This document shows, piece by piece, positions 1 through 8,769 of a stretch of 64,000 nt of DNA. Both the position numbers and the translations under genes were made by a program. Below the pieces are notes generated by a model. The model worked only from the letters and a program-made list of their open reading frames with translations. It ran no database searches and was not told where the DNA came from. The number at the start of each line of letters is the position of its first letter. The stretch's first letter is position 1. This DNA is from DTYU01 sp040757355. GTDB taxonomy: Bacteria > Bacillota > Desulfotomaculia > Desulfotomaculales > Ammonificaceae. Location: positions 9,021-73,020 of the forward strand of contig JBFLWY010000011.1 of NCBI GenBank assembly GCA_040757355.1. Direction: 5' to 3'.

Positions 1-1590
1 GCTGTCTTTGCCCTTGCACTGGCAAATCTTACAGGACGGCAGGAGATGTTAGATCAGTGGCGGTTCCTCGAGGTCATCACCACCATCAACTGGCTCATTA
101 CCTTGAGCCTTGAAAGCCGGGAGTTCTATGACGCTTTACACCACCTGATTAAAGGGCTGATAGATTTTGATTGGATGAAGGTGCTGGTCAAGAACAACCA
201 GGAAATAGATGTGCTCGCCTTTATCCGCGACGGGGAAACGGTTGCGCCCGAAGAATCATTTCATGCGAGCGATCTTGCCCTGCAAAACAAGCTGGACCTT
301 GGCCAACCCGACGTGGTAGAGGACCTTCAGGTTGTTCCTGAACTAATAGCCGATCCCGTGTTGGCAGCGGCGGATATACGCTGCCTCCTTTTGGTGCCTT
401 TGCTTACCAGCCGCGGGGTGATCGGCGGCCTGTGTTTTTACAGCCGTGAAAAAGGCAAGTATGGTGATAAGGATTTCCCGCTTGCTCAGCTGTTGGCCGG
501 CCAATTAGCGACCACAATTGAAAACACCCTCCTCATCCGCGAAATGGCGCGGAAAAATCGTGAAATCGAGGAAAGCCACCGCAGGCTGGCGACCCTTAAC
601 ACAATTACCGAAACCCTCACTCGCTCTCTTGAGCTCGAGATGGTTCTGGAAGAGGTTCTGGCCAAAGTGGCGGAGGTGGCCGATTGGGACGCGGGTGCCT
701 TTTTCCTGCGAAAGGAAAACGAAGAAGGGTTTTTCCTCTCGGTCCACAGGGGGCTTCCGGATGATTACGCGGCCCACCTGAAAGCGAAACAAAACGATAC
801 TCCCGATAAGTACCCACGCAATGCCTTTGACGACAAGCTCTTGGTTTTTGGGGCTGCAGGTGTACCCGAGGCATTGACCCCGCCGCTTTTTGCTTCGAAC
901 GGTTTCCGCTGTGGGGCTGTCGTGCCGTTGAAACATAAGACAAAGGTCGAAGGCGTTTTGACCCTGTTCCGGGTGACAGAACATGAGGTGAGTCCCGCGG
1001 AGCGGGAGGTATTGGAGGCGGTAGGGAACCAGATCGGTGTGGCGGTCGAAAACGTTCGTCTCTACCAGAAAGTGAAGGCGATGGCCGAACGGGACGCCCT
1101 CACCGGGCTGTATAACCGCCACAAATTCTTTGCGGTCCTGGACATAGAACTCAAGCGCTGCTGCCGGTACAACGCCAAATGCGTGATTTTACTCTTTGAC
1201 GCGGACAATTTTAAGGACTACAACGACACCTTTGGCCACCTGGTGGGGGACCAGTGCCTGCGAAAGATTGGGTCGCTCATTCGGCAGGCCATCCGGGAAA
1301 CCGATACCGCCGCTCGATACGGGGGCGAAGAGTTTGTGGTACTGGTGGTGGAGGCTGACGCCCAGGGCGGGATCGCGGTGGCCGAACGGTTAAGGCGCCT
1401 TATAGAAGCCGAAGGACAAAAAGAACCCCTGCCAACAGTAAGCATCGGGGTTGCGATCTATCCCGACGACGCCCAAACGGCTCAGGAGCTTCTCCTGACT
1501 GCAGACAACGCGCTTTACACCGCTAAACGTCTCGGGAGGAACAGGACGGTGTGGCGGGGTCTGGTACAAAATATCGTACCAGGCAGTTAA
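1..1590 (+). CDS. GAF-GAF-GGDEF diguanylate cyclase, 5' end outside window
   Basis: Makes c-di-GMP from two GTP; the GAF domains probably sense a small ligand or redox state in the cytoplasm. The frame is open to base 1. The residues before the first ATG (46) look like the end of another GAF domain, and the AGGAG at 41-45 abuts that ATG too closely to serve it, so I treat the gene as starting upstream. Two GAF domains (about 60-540 and 590-1060) precede a GGDEF domain (1080-1570). The signature is GGEEF at about 1321-1335. An RETD sequence five residues before it matches the RxxD product-inhibition site, so the enzyme should be active and feedback controlled. It ends convergently on metF, overlapping its stop by 4 bp. 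Confidence 0.9.
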   Translation, partial: AVFALALANLTGRQEMLDQWRFLEVITTINWLITLSLESREFYDALHHLIKGLIDFDWMKVLVKNNQEIDVLAFIRDGETVAPEESFHASDLALQNKLDLGQPDVVEDLQVVPELIADPVLAAADIRCLLLVPLLTSRGVIGGLCFYSREKGKYGDKDFPLAQLLAGQLATTIENTLLIREMARKNREIEESHRRLATLNTITETLTRSLELEMVLEEVLAKVAEVADWDAGAFFLRKENEEGFFLSVHRGLPDDYAAHLKAKQNDTPDKYPRNAFDDKLLVFGAAGVPEALTPPLFASNGFRCGAVVPLKHKTKVEGVLTLFRVTEHEVSPAEREVLEAVGNQIGVAVENVRLYQKVKAMAERDALTGLYNRHKFFAVLDIELKRCCRYNAKCVILLFDADNFKDYNDTFGHLVGDQCLRKIGSLIRQAIRETDTAARYGGEEFVVLVVEADAQGGIAVAERLRRLIEAEGQKEPLPTVSIGVAIYPDDAQTAQELLLTADNALYTAKRLGRNRTVWRGLVQNIVPGS

Positions 1591-2474
1591 ATCTCCGCCG
1601 CTTTCAGGATATCAAGGACGAGTTCCTCTCTGCCGATCGCCATAATGTGCACGCCGTCGCACAACTTTTCTTTTTTAATAGTGGCGATCATTCTCCCGGC
1701 TATTTCGATGCCTTTCTGGAGGGCCTGGCCTTTGCCTGCGCTCGCTAGTTCGTCAATAAGATTCTGGGGGACAAAAATGCCAGGTATGTTCGCGTTCATG
1801 TATTTAGCCATTCCGGCTGAGGTCAGCAGTATAATCCCGGCCAGTATCTTTACCGGGAACTGCCGGGCGTACTGCATAAAGTTTGCGAAGTTGTCGAGGT
1901 CATAGATCCCCTGTGTCTGGAAGAATTCTGCGCCTGCCTCCACCTTTTTCTCAAATTTGATTAGTTGGGGCTCAATCGGTTTGGCCTCCGGGCAGACCAC
2001 TGCACCGGCGCAAAACGTTACCGCACCGTCAAGCTTGTTCCCGGCCAAATCCTCTCCCGCCTCAAGCTGCCGCACTGTCCGAAGGAGCTGCACCGAGTCG
2101 AGGTCGAAAACTCCTTTGGCCCCTTTGTGGTCGCCGACTATCACCGCATCGCCTGTCAAACAGAGTACGTTGTTGATCCCCCTGGTATGGGCCAGCATGA
2201 GGTCGGCCTGCAAGGCGAGCCGGTTGCGGTCCCGGCAGGTCATCTGAAGGATCGGCTCTCCCCCGCGCTCTTTCACGGAAAGGCAACCGCCGATGGACGG
2301 GAAGCGCATTACGGAGCTCTGGTGGTCGGTAACGTTCAGCGCGTCCACCCGGTATTTTAGCAGGTCGATGTGGTGAAGCATCTTTTCGATGTTCGTGCCT
2401 TTAGGGGGTCCTATTTCGCACGTCACCACGAACTTCCCGGAATTTAAGACCTGTCTGAACCTTGATTCCATCAT
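1587..2474 (-). CDS. metF: methylenetetrahydrofolate reductase, catalytic subunit (acetogen type)
   Basis: Reduces 5,10-methylene-THF to 5-methyl-THF (or the reverse in oxidative metabolism) with FAD, in the methyl branch of the Wood-Ljungdahl pathway. The 295-residue protein shows the MetF barrel start (FVVTCEIGPPKGTN) and typical core segments such as NVTDHQ and TRGINNVLCLTGD. It is the last gene of the fdhA-nuoE-nuoF-metV-metF operon, and its ATG overlaps the metV stop by 4 bp, suggesting translational coupling. MetF paired with MetV is the arrangement known from acetogens and syntrophs, where electrons come from a partner complex rather than directly from NADH. Product certain at family level; the electron donor is inference. 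Confidence 0.9.
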   Translation of the reverse strand: MMESRFRQVLNSGKFVVTCEIGPPKGTNIEKMLHHIDLLKYRVDALNVTDHQSSVMRFPSIGGCLSVKERGGEPILQMTCRDRNRLALQADLMLAHTRGINNVLCLTGDAVIVGDHKGAKGVFDLDSVQLLRTVRQLEAGEDLAGNKLDGAVTFCAGAVVCPEAKPIEPQLIKFEKKVEAGAEFFQTQGIYDLDNFANFMQYARQFPVKILAGIILLTSAGMAKYMNANIPGIFVPQNLIDELASAGKGQALQKGIEIAGRMIATIKKEKLCDGVHIMAIGREELVLDILKAAEI

Positions 2475-3136
2475 TCTTGATTCCCCTTATCTAACAGCAA
2501 ATTAGCGCTTTTCGGCCTCGGTGCCACCTGGTAGTTCTTCGGTGGGTGGTACTTGCGCATTATGTCAAGCCTTCCCTGCAGTTTCAGACGCTGGTATATG
2601 AGCGTCCAGGCGCAGTCCTTTTCCTTGTCCACTTCGCACTTGCCTTCGTTCGTACCCCCGCAGGGGCCGTTTAAAAGGCTCTTGTTGCAAGCGGTCAGGG
2701 GGCAAATGCCGGCTGTTTCGCCGAGCACACACTGACCGCACTGGGCGCATACCTCTTTAAAGAAACCCATCTTCTCCTCAACACCGATGAACAGGCTGTC
2801 CAGCGCGGGAATGACCGGCTTATTGGTGTACGAAGTGACCCGGTGGACACCGAAGGCGCAGGCCATCACCAGTATACATCCGGCTTTCCGGATGGCACGC
2901 TCGTTTTCTTTGAGGGTCAACTCGGTCATCCCGTCACAGGCGATTGGAACGACCGTCCAACCTGTTACCACTTTTTCTAATCCTTCAAGGCGTTGCTTCA
3001 TTTCGAGGACTTCTTCTCTACCCCCGGTCCTGGTCATGGTGGCGCAGGTGCCGCAGCCGACAATGAAAACCTGTGCAAAGGTTCTCAGGCTCCGTTGTAT
3101 TTCCTCGAAAGGTTTCTGTCTGGTGATCGATTTCAT
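2471..3136 (-). CDS. metV: methylenetetrahydrofolate reductase zinc/iron-sulfur subunit MetV
   Basis: Partner of MetF that passes electrons to its flavin. The 221-residue protein has an N-terminal cysteine motif (GCGTCATMTRTGG) and a C-terminal cysteine-rich region (CAQCGQC, then ICPLTACNKSLLNGPCGG and a later CEV..C), the hallmark of the MetV family. Start ATG follows a GGGGGAG ribosome site. It lies 77 bp downstream of the NuoF-like gene and overlaps metF by 4 bp. This context makes the NuoEF/FdhA-like module the obvious candidate electron donor. Confidence 0.88.
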   Translation of the reverse strand: MKSITRQKPFEEIQRSLRTFAQVFIVGCGTCATMTRTGGREEVLEMKQRLEGLEKVVTGWTVVPIACDGMTELTLKENERAIRKAGCILVMACAFGVHRVTSYTNKPVIPALDSLFIGVEEKMGFFKEVCAQCGQCVLGETAGICPLTACNKSLLNGPCGGTNEGKCEVDKEKDCAWTLIYQRLKLQGRLDIMRKYHPPKNYQVAPRPKSANLLLDKGNQE

Positions 3137-3213
3137 TTGGACTCCCCCTCGGTCCGATTATGCTTCTTCTATAACTGAACTGCGGCTAAACCCCTGTCTC
3201 CCGGCAGGCAGGC

Positions 3214-4851
3214 CTAAGTTTTCTTAGCGGTCTTCCGTCGCAGGAGCCGGCACTGGTTTGCCGGGCAGGTCTTCTTTTTTATGTGCGCTTCATACTCTGA
3301 TTTGAAGTAACGCAGGGTGGAAAGTACAGGGTTGGGACAGGTCTGTCCCAAGCCGCAGAGTGAGCATTCTTTGACAGTCCTGGCGATGGTAAATAGCGTG
3401 TCAAGGTCGCTTTCCTGACCTTTCCCTTGGGTGATCCGGGTTAAAATTTCGAGCATCTGCTTAGTCCCCAGGCGGCAGGGGACGCACTTGCCGCAGGATT
3501 CGGCTTGGGTAAAACTGAGAAAATAGCGTGCCACTTCCACCATACAGGTGTCCTGGTCCATTACCACCATGCCGCCGGATCCCATTATCGATCCGACCAT
3601 AGTGAGTGTTTCATAGTCGACGGGCGTATCAGGGATTTTAGCGGGAATACACCCCCCCGAAGGTCCGCCTGTTTGTACCGCTTTAAGACGCTTGCCGCCG
3701 GGGATCCCGCCCCCGATATCAAAGATGATAGTTGATAAAGAGGTTCCCATCGGCACTTCAACGAGGCCGCTGTTGGAAATCTTACCGCTGAGGGCCAGCA
3801 CCGTGGTTCCCCTGCTCTTTTCACTGCCGATACCGGTAAACCAATCGGCTCCCCGGTCTATAATGATTGGAACCGAGGCAAGGGTCTTTACGTTGTTAAT
3901 GGTAGTGGGCCTTCCTTCAAGTCCTGATTGGGCGGGATAGGGTGGCCTCGGACGCGGCATGCCGCGCCGGCTCTCAATAGAAGCGATCAGCGCGGTTTCC
4001 TCCCCGCAGACAAACGCTCCGGCCCCTTCTTTCATATGTACCTCAAAGTCGAACCCCGAGTTCAAGATATTATCGCCGATAAACCCTTTTTCTCTGGCCT
4101 GTTCCAAGGCGATACGGATGCGTTTTACTGCCAGGGGGTACTCTGCGCGGACGTATATGTACCCGTCGTTTGCGCCGATAGCATACCCCGCGATGATCAG
4201 TCCCTCGATGGCTGCGTGGGGGTCCGCTTCCAAGACGGAACGGTCCATAAAGGCACCGGGGTCGCCCTCGTCAGCATTGCAAATAACGTATTTTCGGTCG
4301 GCGACGGCGTTTCTGCCGAACTCCCATTTCCGCCCGGTAGGGAACCCGGCGCCCCCGCGCCCTCGCAGCCCCGACTTCTTAACCTCTTCGATCACCTGTT
4401 CGGGTGTCATTTCCCGCAGGACCTTCTCCAAAGCGCGGTAGCCGCCGTTGGCGATGTAGTGTTCAATCTTCTCCGGGTTAATGCGGCCGCAGTTACGCAG
4501 TATTACACGCTGTTGTTTTCTGTAGAAGTTGATATCGCTGTACCGGGGTACAGGCCGGCCCGTTGCCGGGTCGCGGTAAAAAAGCCTTTCTACCGGGTTT
4601 CCGTCCCTCAGGTGGGAACTCACAATCTCCGGCACATCACCCAAAGTAACATGGGTATAAAAAATTCCTTCCGGCTCAACTACGACGATGCCGCCCTGTT
4701 CACAAAAGCCGTGGCAGCCGGTGAAATCCACTTCAACGTCGGTCAGCCCCAGCTTTGCAGCTTCCGTCTTAAGTGCCTCGTAGACGGCTCCGGATCCGGT
4801 AGAAAGACAGCCCGTACCCTGGCAGACGAAAACAGTACGCTTGTTTTGCAC
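3214..4851 (-). CDS. NuoF/HydB-like NAD(P)H-binding flavoprotein subunit
   Basis: Binds NAD(H) and FMN and exchanges electrons with iron-sulfur clusters in NADH-linked hydrogenases or formate dehydrogenases. Order: thioredoxin-like ferredoxin domain (FVCQGTGCLSTGSG, then CHGFCEQGG), NuoF core with the glycine-rich GLRGRGGAGFPTGRKW, then the C-terminal 4Fe-4S motif ESCGKCVPCR with a distal cysteine (CSLCGLG). The HydB family usually adds a ferredoxin domain with two 4Fe-4S clusters after CPAxxC. Here the 545-residue protein stops about 11 residues after CPANQC, so that domain is absent and no remnant fits in the next 77 bp. GTG start directly after the nuoE stop. Confidence 0.88.
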   Translation of the reverse strand: MQNKRTVFVCQGTGCLSTGSGAVYEALKTEAAKLGLTDVEVDFTGCHGFCEQGGIVVVEPEGIFYTHVTLGDVPEIVSSHLRDGNPVERLFYRDPATGRPVPRYSDINFYRKQQRVILRNCGRINPEKIEHYIANGGYRALEKVLREMTPEQVIEEVKKSGLRGRGGAGFPTGRKWEFGRNAVADRKYVICNADEGDPGAFMDRSVLEADPHAAIEGLIIAGYAIGANDGYIYVRAEYPLAVKRIRIALEQAREKGFIGDNILNSGFDFEVHMKEGAGAFVCGEETALIASIESRRGMPRPRPPYPAQSGLEGRPTTINNVKTLASVPIIIDRGADWFTGIGSEKSRGTTVLALSGKISNSGLVEVPMGTSLSTIIFDIGGGIPGGKRLKAVQTGGPSGGCIPAKIPDTPVDYETLTMVGSIMGSGGMVVMDQDTCMVEVARYFLSFTQAESCGKCVPCRLGTKQMLEILTRITQGKGQESDLDTLFTIARTVKECSLCGLGQTCPNPVLSTLRYFKSEYEAHIKKKTCPANQCRLLRRKTAKKT

Positions 4852-5334
4852 TTATGTTTCACCCTTCTTTAGCAACTGTTCCACCTTTGACACGTCCATT
4901 TGGCCGTGAACCTGATCGCTCACGACCACATTGGGGGCTAGTGCGCAAACACCGATGCAGGCAACCGTTTCCAAGGTGTATTCCATGTCCGGAGTAGTCT
5001 CTCCCTCTTTTATCTTCAGCCGCTTTTCCAGCAACTCGAGGAGTGCTTCCGCGCCGCGGACGTGACAGGCCGTCCCCCGGCAGACCCTGATCACCTGCCT
5101 GCCCCTCGGCTTTGTGTAAAACTGGGCATAGAAGGATATTACGCCCTGAACCTGGCTCGGAAACAGCCTGAGCCCTTTCGCCACCACCGGGATGGCGGCG
5201 GGGGGAATATACCCGAACTCGTTTTGTATTTTTTGTATAACCGGTATCAGGGCCCACTTTTGCCCCTTGCACTCTTCAACGATCGCTTTGATCCGCCCCA
5301 TGTCTATTTTCACGCCAGTCGCGGCCTCACACAT
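4852..5334 (-). CDS. NuoE/HydC-like 2Fe-2S subunit
   Basis: Thioredoxin-like 2Fe-2S protein of 160 residues that pairs with NuoF-type subunits. It has the usual helical N-terminus (IPVIQKIQNEFGYIP) and four cluster cysteines, CRGTACHVRG and later CIGVCALAPNV. The ATG overlaps the end of the upstream fdhA-like gene by 8 bp, and its stop abuts the NuoF-like start, so the three subunits should be made together. Expected in the cytoplasm as part of an NAD(H)-dependent complex. Confidence 0.88.
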   Translation of the reverse strand: MCEAATGVKIDMGRIKAIVEECKGQKWALIPVIQKIQNEFGYIPPAAIPVVAKGLRLFPSQVQGVISFYAQFYTKPRGRQVIRVCRGTACHVRGAEALLELLEKRLKIKEGETTPDMEYTLETVACIGVCALAPNVVVSDQVHGQMDVSKVEQLLKKGET

Positions 5335-8026
5335 CAGAACCGACCCTTTCCAGTTTTACCTTGACTGCTTTAATAAGAGGACTCTTTCTTTCGTCGTCCA
5401 AGGTAATATCAAATAATTGACTGACCGGGTTCACCGAGACCGAAAACGGCATGTAAAGCGTTCCTTGAGGAAGTGTGTCGGTCACTTTAACCGCTGCGAC
5501 GACATCTCCGGCGGGAGACAATACTCGCACCTTGTCGCCGTCGGCAACGCCGAGGTGCTCCGCATCGGCTTCATTAACACTTACGTAGGCCTCGAAAGAA
5601 AACCTGCTCAGGCGCGTTGCCCGGGAGCTCCTGGTGCCGCCGCCGGAGTGAAAAAGGTTGCTTCCGGTCAGCAAAACAAAAGGATACTCCTTGTCCGGTT
5701 CCTGTGGCAGTGCGCCGTTTCGGGCGGGCAGCAGGCCGAAGGTTCCCTCCGGCTGTTTCCGGTACATAGGCAGCGTTTTTACAAAGGCACCGTTGCCCTC
5801 AGGTTGGAACTCCGGCTCCTCCGATAGTCCGTACCCGATCCCGCGGTACATCGGGATAAGTTTTTCAATCTCTTCCCTTACTTCCTGCGGCGACATGAAT
5901 GACATCGGGCTGCCCATCTTTACGGCAAGGCGCGTAATGATTTCGCAATCCGGTAAACTCTGGCCCAACGGTTTCAGGGCCTTCCTCAACCAGTTGATCC
6001 GCCCGTCAAAGCTGGTGAACGTTCCTTCTTTTTCCGCGAAGCTCACCGCCGGCAGCACCACTTTCGCGAGTTTCGCCGTCTCGGTGAGGAACATGTCTTG
6101 GACAACCAGAAACTCGAGGGACGAGAGGGCGTCCTGCACGAACCCCGCCAGCGGAAAAGTAGAAACGGGGTTTTCGCCCACAATATACATACCCTTAATC
6201 TCGCCCGACTTTGCTGCTGTGAGCATTTCGAAAACGGTAAGGCCGGGCTTATCAGGTATATCTCCCCAGTAATCCTTGAATTTCCTGATCGATGCGCGGT
6301 CCGCTATGGGGTGATAACCCGGGAGGTAATCGGGCAGGACCCCCATATCGCAAGCGCCCTGGGCGTTGTTTTCCCTCTGCAGGGCGTAAACGCCGCTTTG
6401 GCCAGCGAGTTTTCCCGTCAGCAACGCCAGGTTGAACAGGGCCTTGATTGTCTCGGTACCATTTACCTGCTGGGCCACTCCGCTGCCGTAAACGATCGCC
6501 GCCCGTTCCGCGTTTGCATAAATACGTGCAGCGTGTTGGAGATCTTCAAAAGCAACTCCTGTAGCCTTTTGGATGTAGGCAGGATCTAAGCCGCCGAGGC
6601 TTTCAGCAAGCGCTTTGAAGTCCGCCGTTTCCCTGTTGACGGAGTTATCGTCAACCAGGTTCTCATCGATAACCGTCTTGCACAGGCTGTTGACCAGAGT
6701 TAAGTCGGTAGCGATTTTGGGTCTTAGCCAGAGGTTGGCGAACAGCGCAAGACGGGATTCCCGCGGGTCAACCAGGATCAGCTTCGCGTCACGGCACCTG
6801 ACCGCACGCTTTATGGCGTACCCCACCAGAGGAGCCGATTTGGTCGGATCGGCCCCGATCACCAGGATGACTTCAGCTTCTTCCAGAACGGTGATGGAGT
6901 TGGTAGTGCCGAAAATGCCGCCGGTCTCACCGGGGCCGGTCAGGCCGGCGGCACCGTGAAGCCGGCTGCTGTTGTCGATATTATTTGTACCGAGCACACA
7001 CCTAGCAAAGCACTGGAGCATGTAGTTCTCCTCGTTTGTGCACTTGGACGAGCCGAAAACCGCAAGGCTGTCGCTGCCGTGTACTTCTTTTATACGCTTA
7101 AATTCGCCGGCGACTGCATCCAACGCTTCCTCCCAGGTGGCTTCTTTGAAATCGCCGTTTACTTTGATTAAAGGAATGGTCAGCCTGTCGGGGCTGTGGA
7201 TGAAATCGAAGCCGAAACTACCCTTGACACAGAGGGTACCGCGGCTGATTGCGTCCTGTTTGTTCGGGGTTGCCCGCACTATACGTTCGTCGTAAACCTT
7301 CAGGAGCAGGCTGCAGCCGCAGCCGCAGAAGGGACAAGTCGAACGCACCACGGTTCCAGTCGTTCCGATGTGTAACGGTTCCGCCTCCATGAGCGCTCCT
7401 GTGGGACATATCGAAACGCAGGTGCCGCAGAAGGTGCATTCGGATTCTTCCAGGGCGGTGTCGCCGAAGGTTGCCGGTTTGGCGGTAAAGCCGCGCCGGA
7501 AGTAGTCGATCGCTCCTTCAACGACCAGTTCTTGGCACGCCCGGATGCACTTGGCACAAAGAATGCATTTGCTTAGATCCCTTTTTATAAACGGGTTGGC
7601 GTCGTTTATGGTCGCCGGCTGGGGTATCTTTTGCAGTTTTACGAGTCCGATACCCAGTTCGGCGGCGACTTGGCGCAACTGGCAGCGGTTGCCCTTGTCG
7701 CATACCAGGCATGAGTCCGGGTGGCTGGCCAGCATCAGCTCAACAACGGTCTTGCGGCGCTCTAATACGCGGGGTGAATGGGTGTTAATGACCATCCCCG
7801 GGACGATAAATGTACCGCAAGCGGTAACCATTGCACCCGTACGCTCGTCTTCAACAAAGCAGATGCGGCAGGTGCTGATCGAGGGGCAGTCGCCGACTGA
7901 CGTCAGATGAGACTCGTGGCAGAGCGTCGGGATGTGCACGCCTTCTTTTCGCGCCAGCTCCAGAATGGTCATTCCGGGCTCCCCGGTTACTTCCCGCCCG
8001 TTCAAAGTAACGGTAATCGGCTGCAA
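5327..8026 (-). CDS. FdhA/NuoG-like iron-sulfur molybdopterin-fold subunit lacking the catalytic Sec/Cys
   Basis: About 899 residues. Order: 2Fe-2S domain (CHESHLTSVGDCPSISTCRIC), a His-Cys cluster (HPDSCLVC..C), two 4Fe-4S motifs (CILCAKCIRAC, CTFCGTCVSICP), then a molybdopterin oxidoreductase domain opened by CPFCGCGC. This matches NAD-linked formate dehydrogenase alpha subunits. However, where those enzymes have Cys or Sec just before a His (ARL-C/U-H), this one reads NSSRLHGAAGL, with Leu before the His and no in-frame TGA. The conserved Arg before the NNxQGACDMG motif also appears replaced by Gln. I therefore doubt formate chemistry. The TTG at 8026 follows GGAGGAG at 8035-8041 with good spacing and is preferred over the upstream TTG at 8044. 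First gene of the metVF operon. Confidence 0.8.
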   Translation of the reverse strand: MQPITVTLNGREVTGEPGMTILELARKEGVHIPTLCHESHLTSVGDCPSISTCRICFVEDERTGAMVTACGTFIVPGMVINTHSPRVLERRKTVVELMLASHPDSCLVCDKGNRCQLRQVAAELGIGLVKLQKIPQPATINDANPFIKRDLSKCILCAKCIRACQELVVEGAIDYFRRGFTAKPATFGDTALEESECTFCGTCVSICPTGALMEAEPLHIGTTGTVVRSTCPFCGCGCSLLLKVYDERIVRATPNKQDAISRGTLCVKGSFGFDFIHSPDRLTIPLIKVNGDFKEATWEEALDAVAGEFKRIKEVHGSDSLAVFGSSKCTNEENYMLQCFARCVLGTNNIDNSSRLHGAAGLTGPGETGGIFGTTNSITVLEEAEVILVIGADPTKSAPLVGYAIKRAVRCRDAKLILVDPRESRLALFANLWLRPKIATDLTLVNSLCKTVIDENLVDDNSVNRETADFKALAESLGGLDPAYIQKATGVAFEDLQHAARIYANAERAAIVYGSGVAQQVNGTETIKALFNLALLTGKLAGQSGVYALQRENNAQGACDMGVLPDYLPGYHPIADRASIRKFKDYWGDIPDKPGLTVFEMLTAAKSGEIKGMYIVGENPVSTFPLAGFVQDALSSLEFLVVQDMFLTETAKLAKVVLPAVSFAEKEGTFTSFDGRINWLRKALKPLGQSLPDCEIITRLAVKMGSPMSFMSPQEVREEIEKLIPMYRGIGYGLSEEPEFQPEGNGAFVKTLPMYRKQPEGTFGLLPARNGALPQEPDKEYPFVLLTGSNLFHSGGGTRSSRATRLSRFSFEAYVSVNEADAEHLGVADGDKVRVLSPAGDVVAAVKVTDTLPQGTLYMPFSVSVNPVSQLFDITLDDERKSPLIKAVKVKLERVGSDV

Positions 8027-8769
8027 TTCTGGATTCTCCTCCAAAAATAGTACTTCTCTCGCAGGGCGCGGCGCTGAGCTTCACATTTCGGAAGCCAGAT
8101 GCAGGATGTCAGAAGTCAGAACCTTGTAGAATTCGCTACGCGAATTCTCTTTTTCCCCCTTTTCAAACCTCCGACTTCCGGCTTCCGACCTCTGAATTAT
8201 TGTACGCTCCGGCCCGTCCGCCAGCACTCAAACTTGCCCTGGCAAAAAACAAGCGGTTTTCGCAACATTTAACGTTTCTACGCAATTGCTACTTTACAAG
8301 CTGAATTGAGTGCTGGGTTCCTTGTACTGCTCGCTCCTCGCCGCGTTCCTTTCATGCTACTCTTCCGAATCTAAGTAACCAGCTTACCGGTCTATTCGCC
8401 CCATTTTCGTCTTTTGTGGTGCCGCCATAGGCAGCATGGGCGACTTCCTTGAGGTTAAATTGACACTTGCGAATGACAGTAACACTGTCAAACAAGCAGA
8501 AACCGAACCGGCTTATCTATTCCCAACGATTAGGTTGACGTACGGGTGATGGATGGTTTTTAACAGCGAGTTAGCTAATCTTGGGCATAATGTATCATCG
8601 CCCCATGGAAAGGAGCAACAATTTTCGGGTGAGTGGATTGTAGTCGGGCGGGAGTGTCCTTATTAAAGGTTTAAACGGTTTAAAAAGGGTTAAGATTACC
8701 TTGCCCGCGGGAAAAATACTCACGGACCTGTAAATATGGGTGGTATACCTGTAGATAGGAGGAAAAGCT
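8027..8769. other. intergenic region with hairpins and short repeats
   Basis: About 740 bp without a convincing gene. It should hold the promoter of the leftward fdhA-like operon and that of the rightward metF. Visible structure: a 9-bp inverted repeat around GAATTCGC (8128-8148) followed by a pyrimidine run; short GTCAGAAGTCAG and CTTCCGACCTCTGA type repeats at about 8105-8200; and a 7-bp inverted repeat TGACAGT/ACTGTCA at 8474-8490. No recognised riboswitch. Confidence 0.4.

Noticed and set aside
3928..4872. 314-residue open frame on the plus strand
   Set aside because: Opposite the NuoF-like gene; its low-complexity sequence matches no protein family and no ribosome site is evident.
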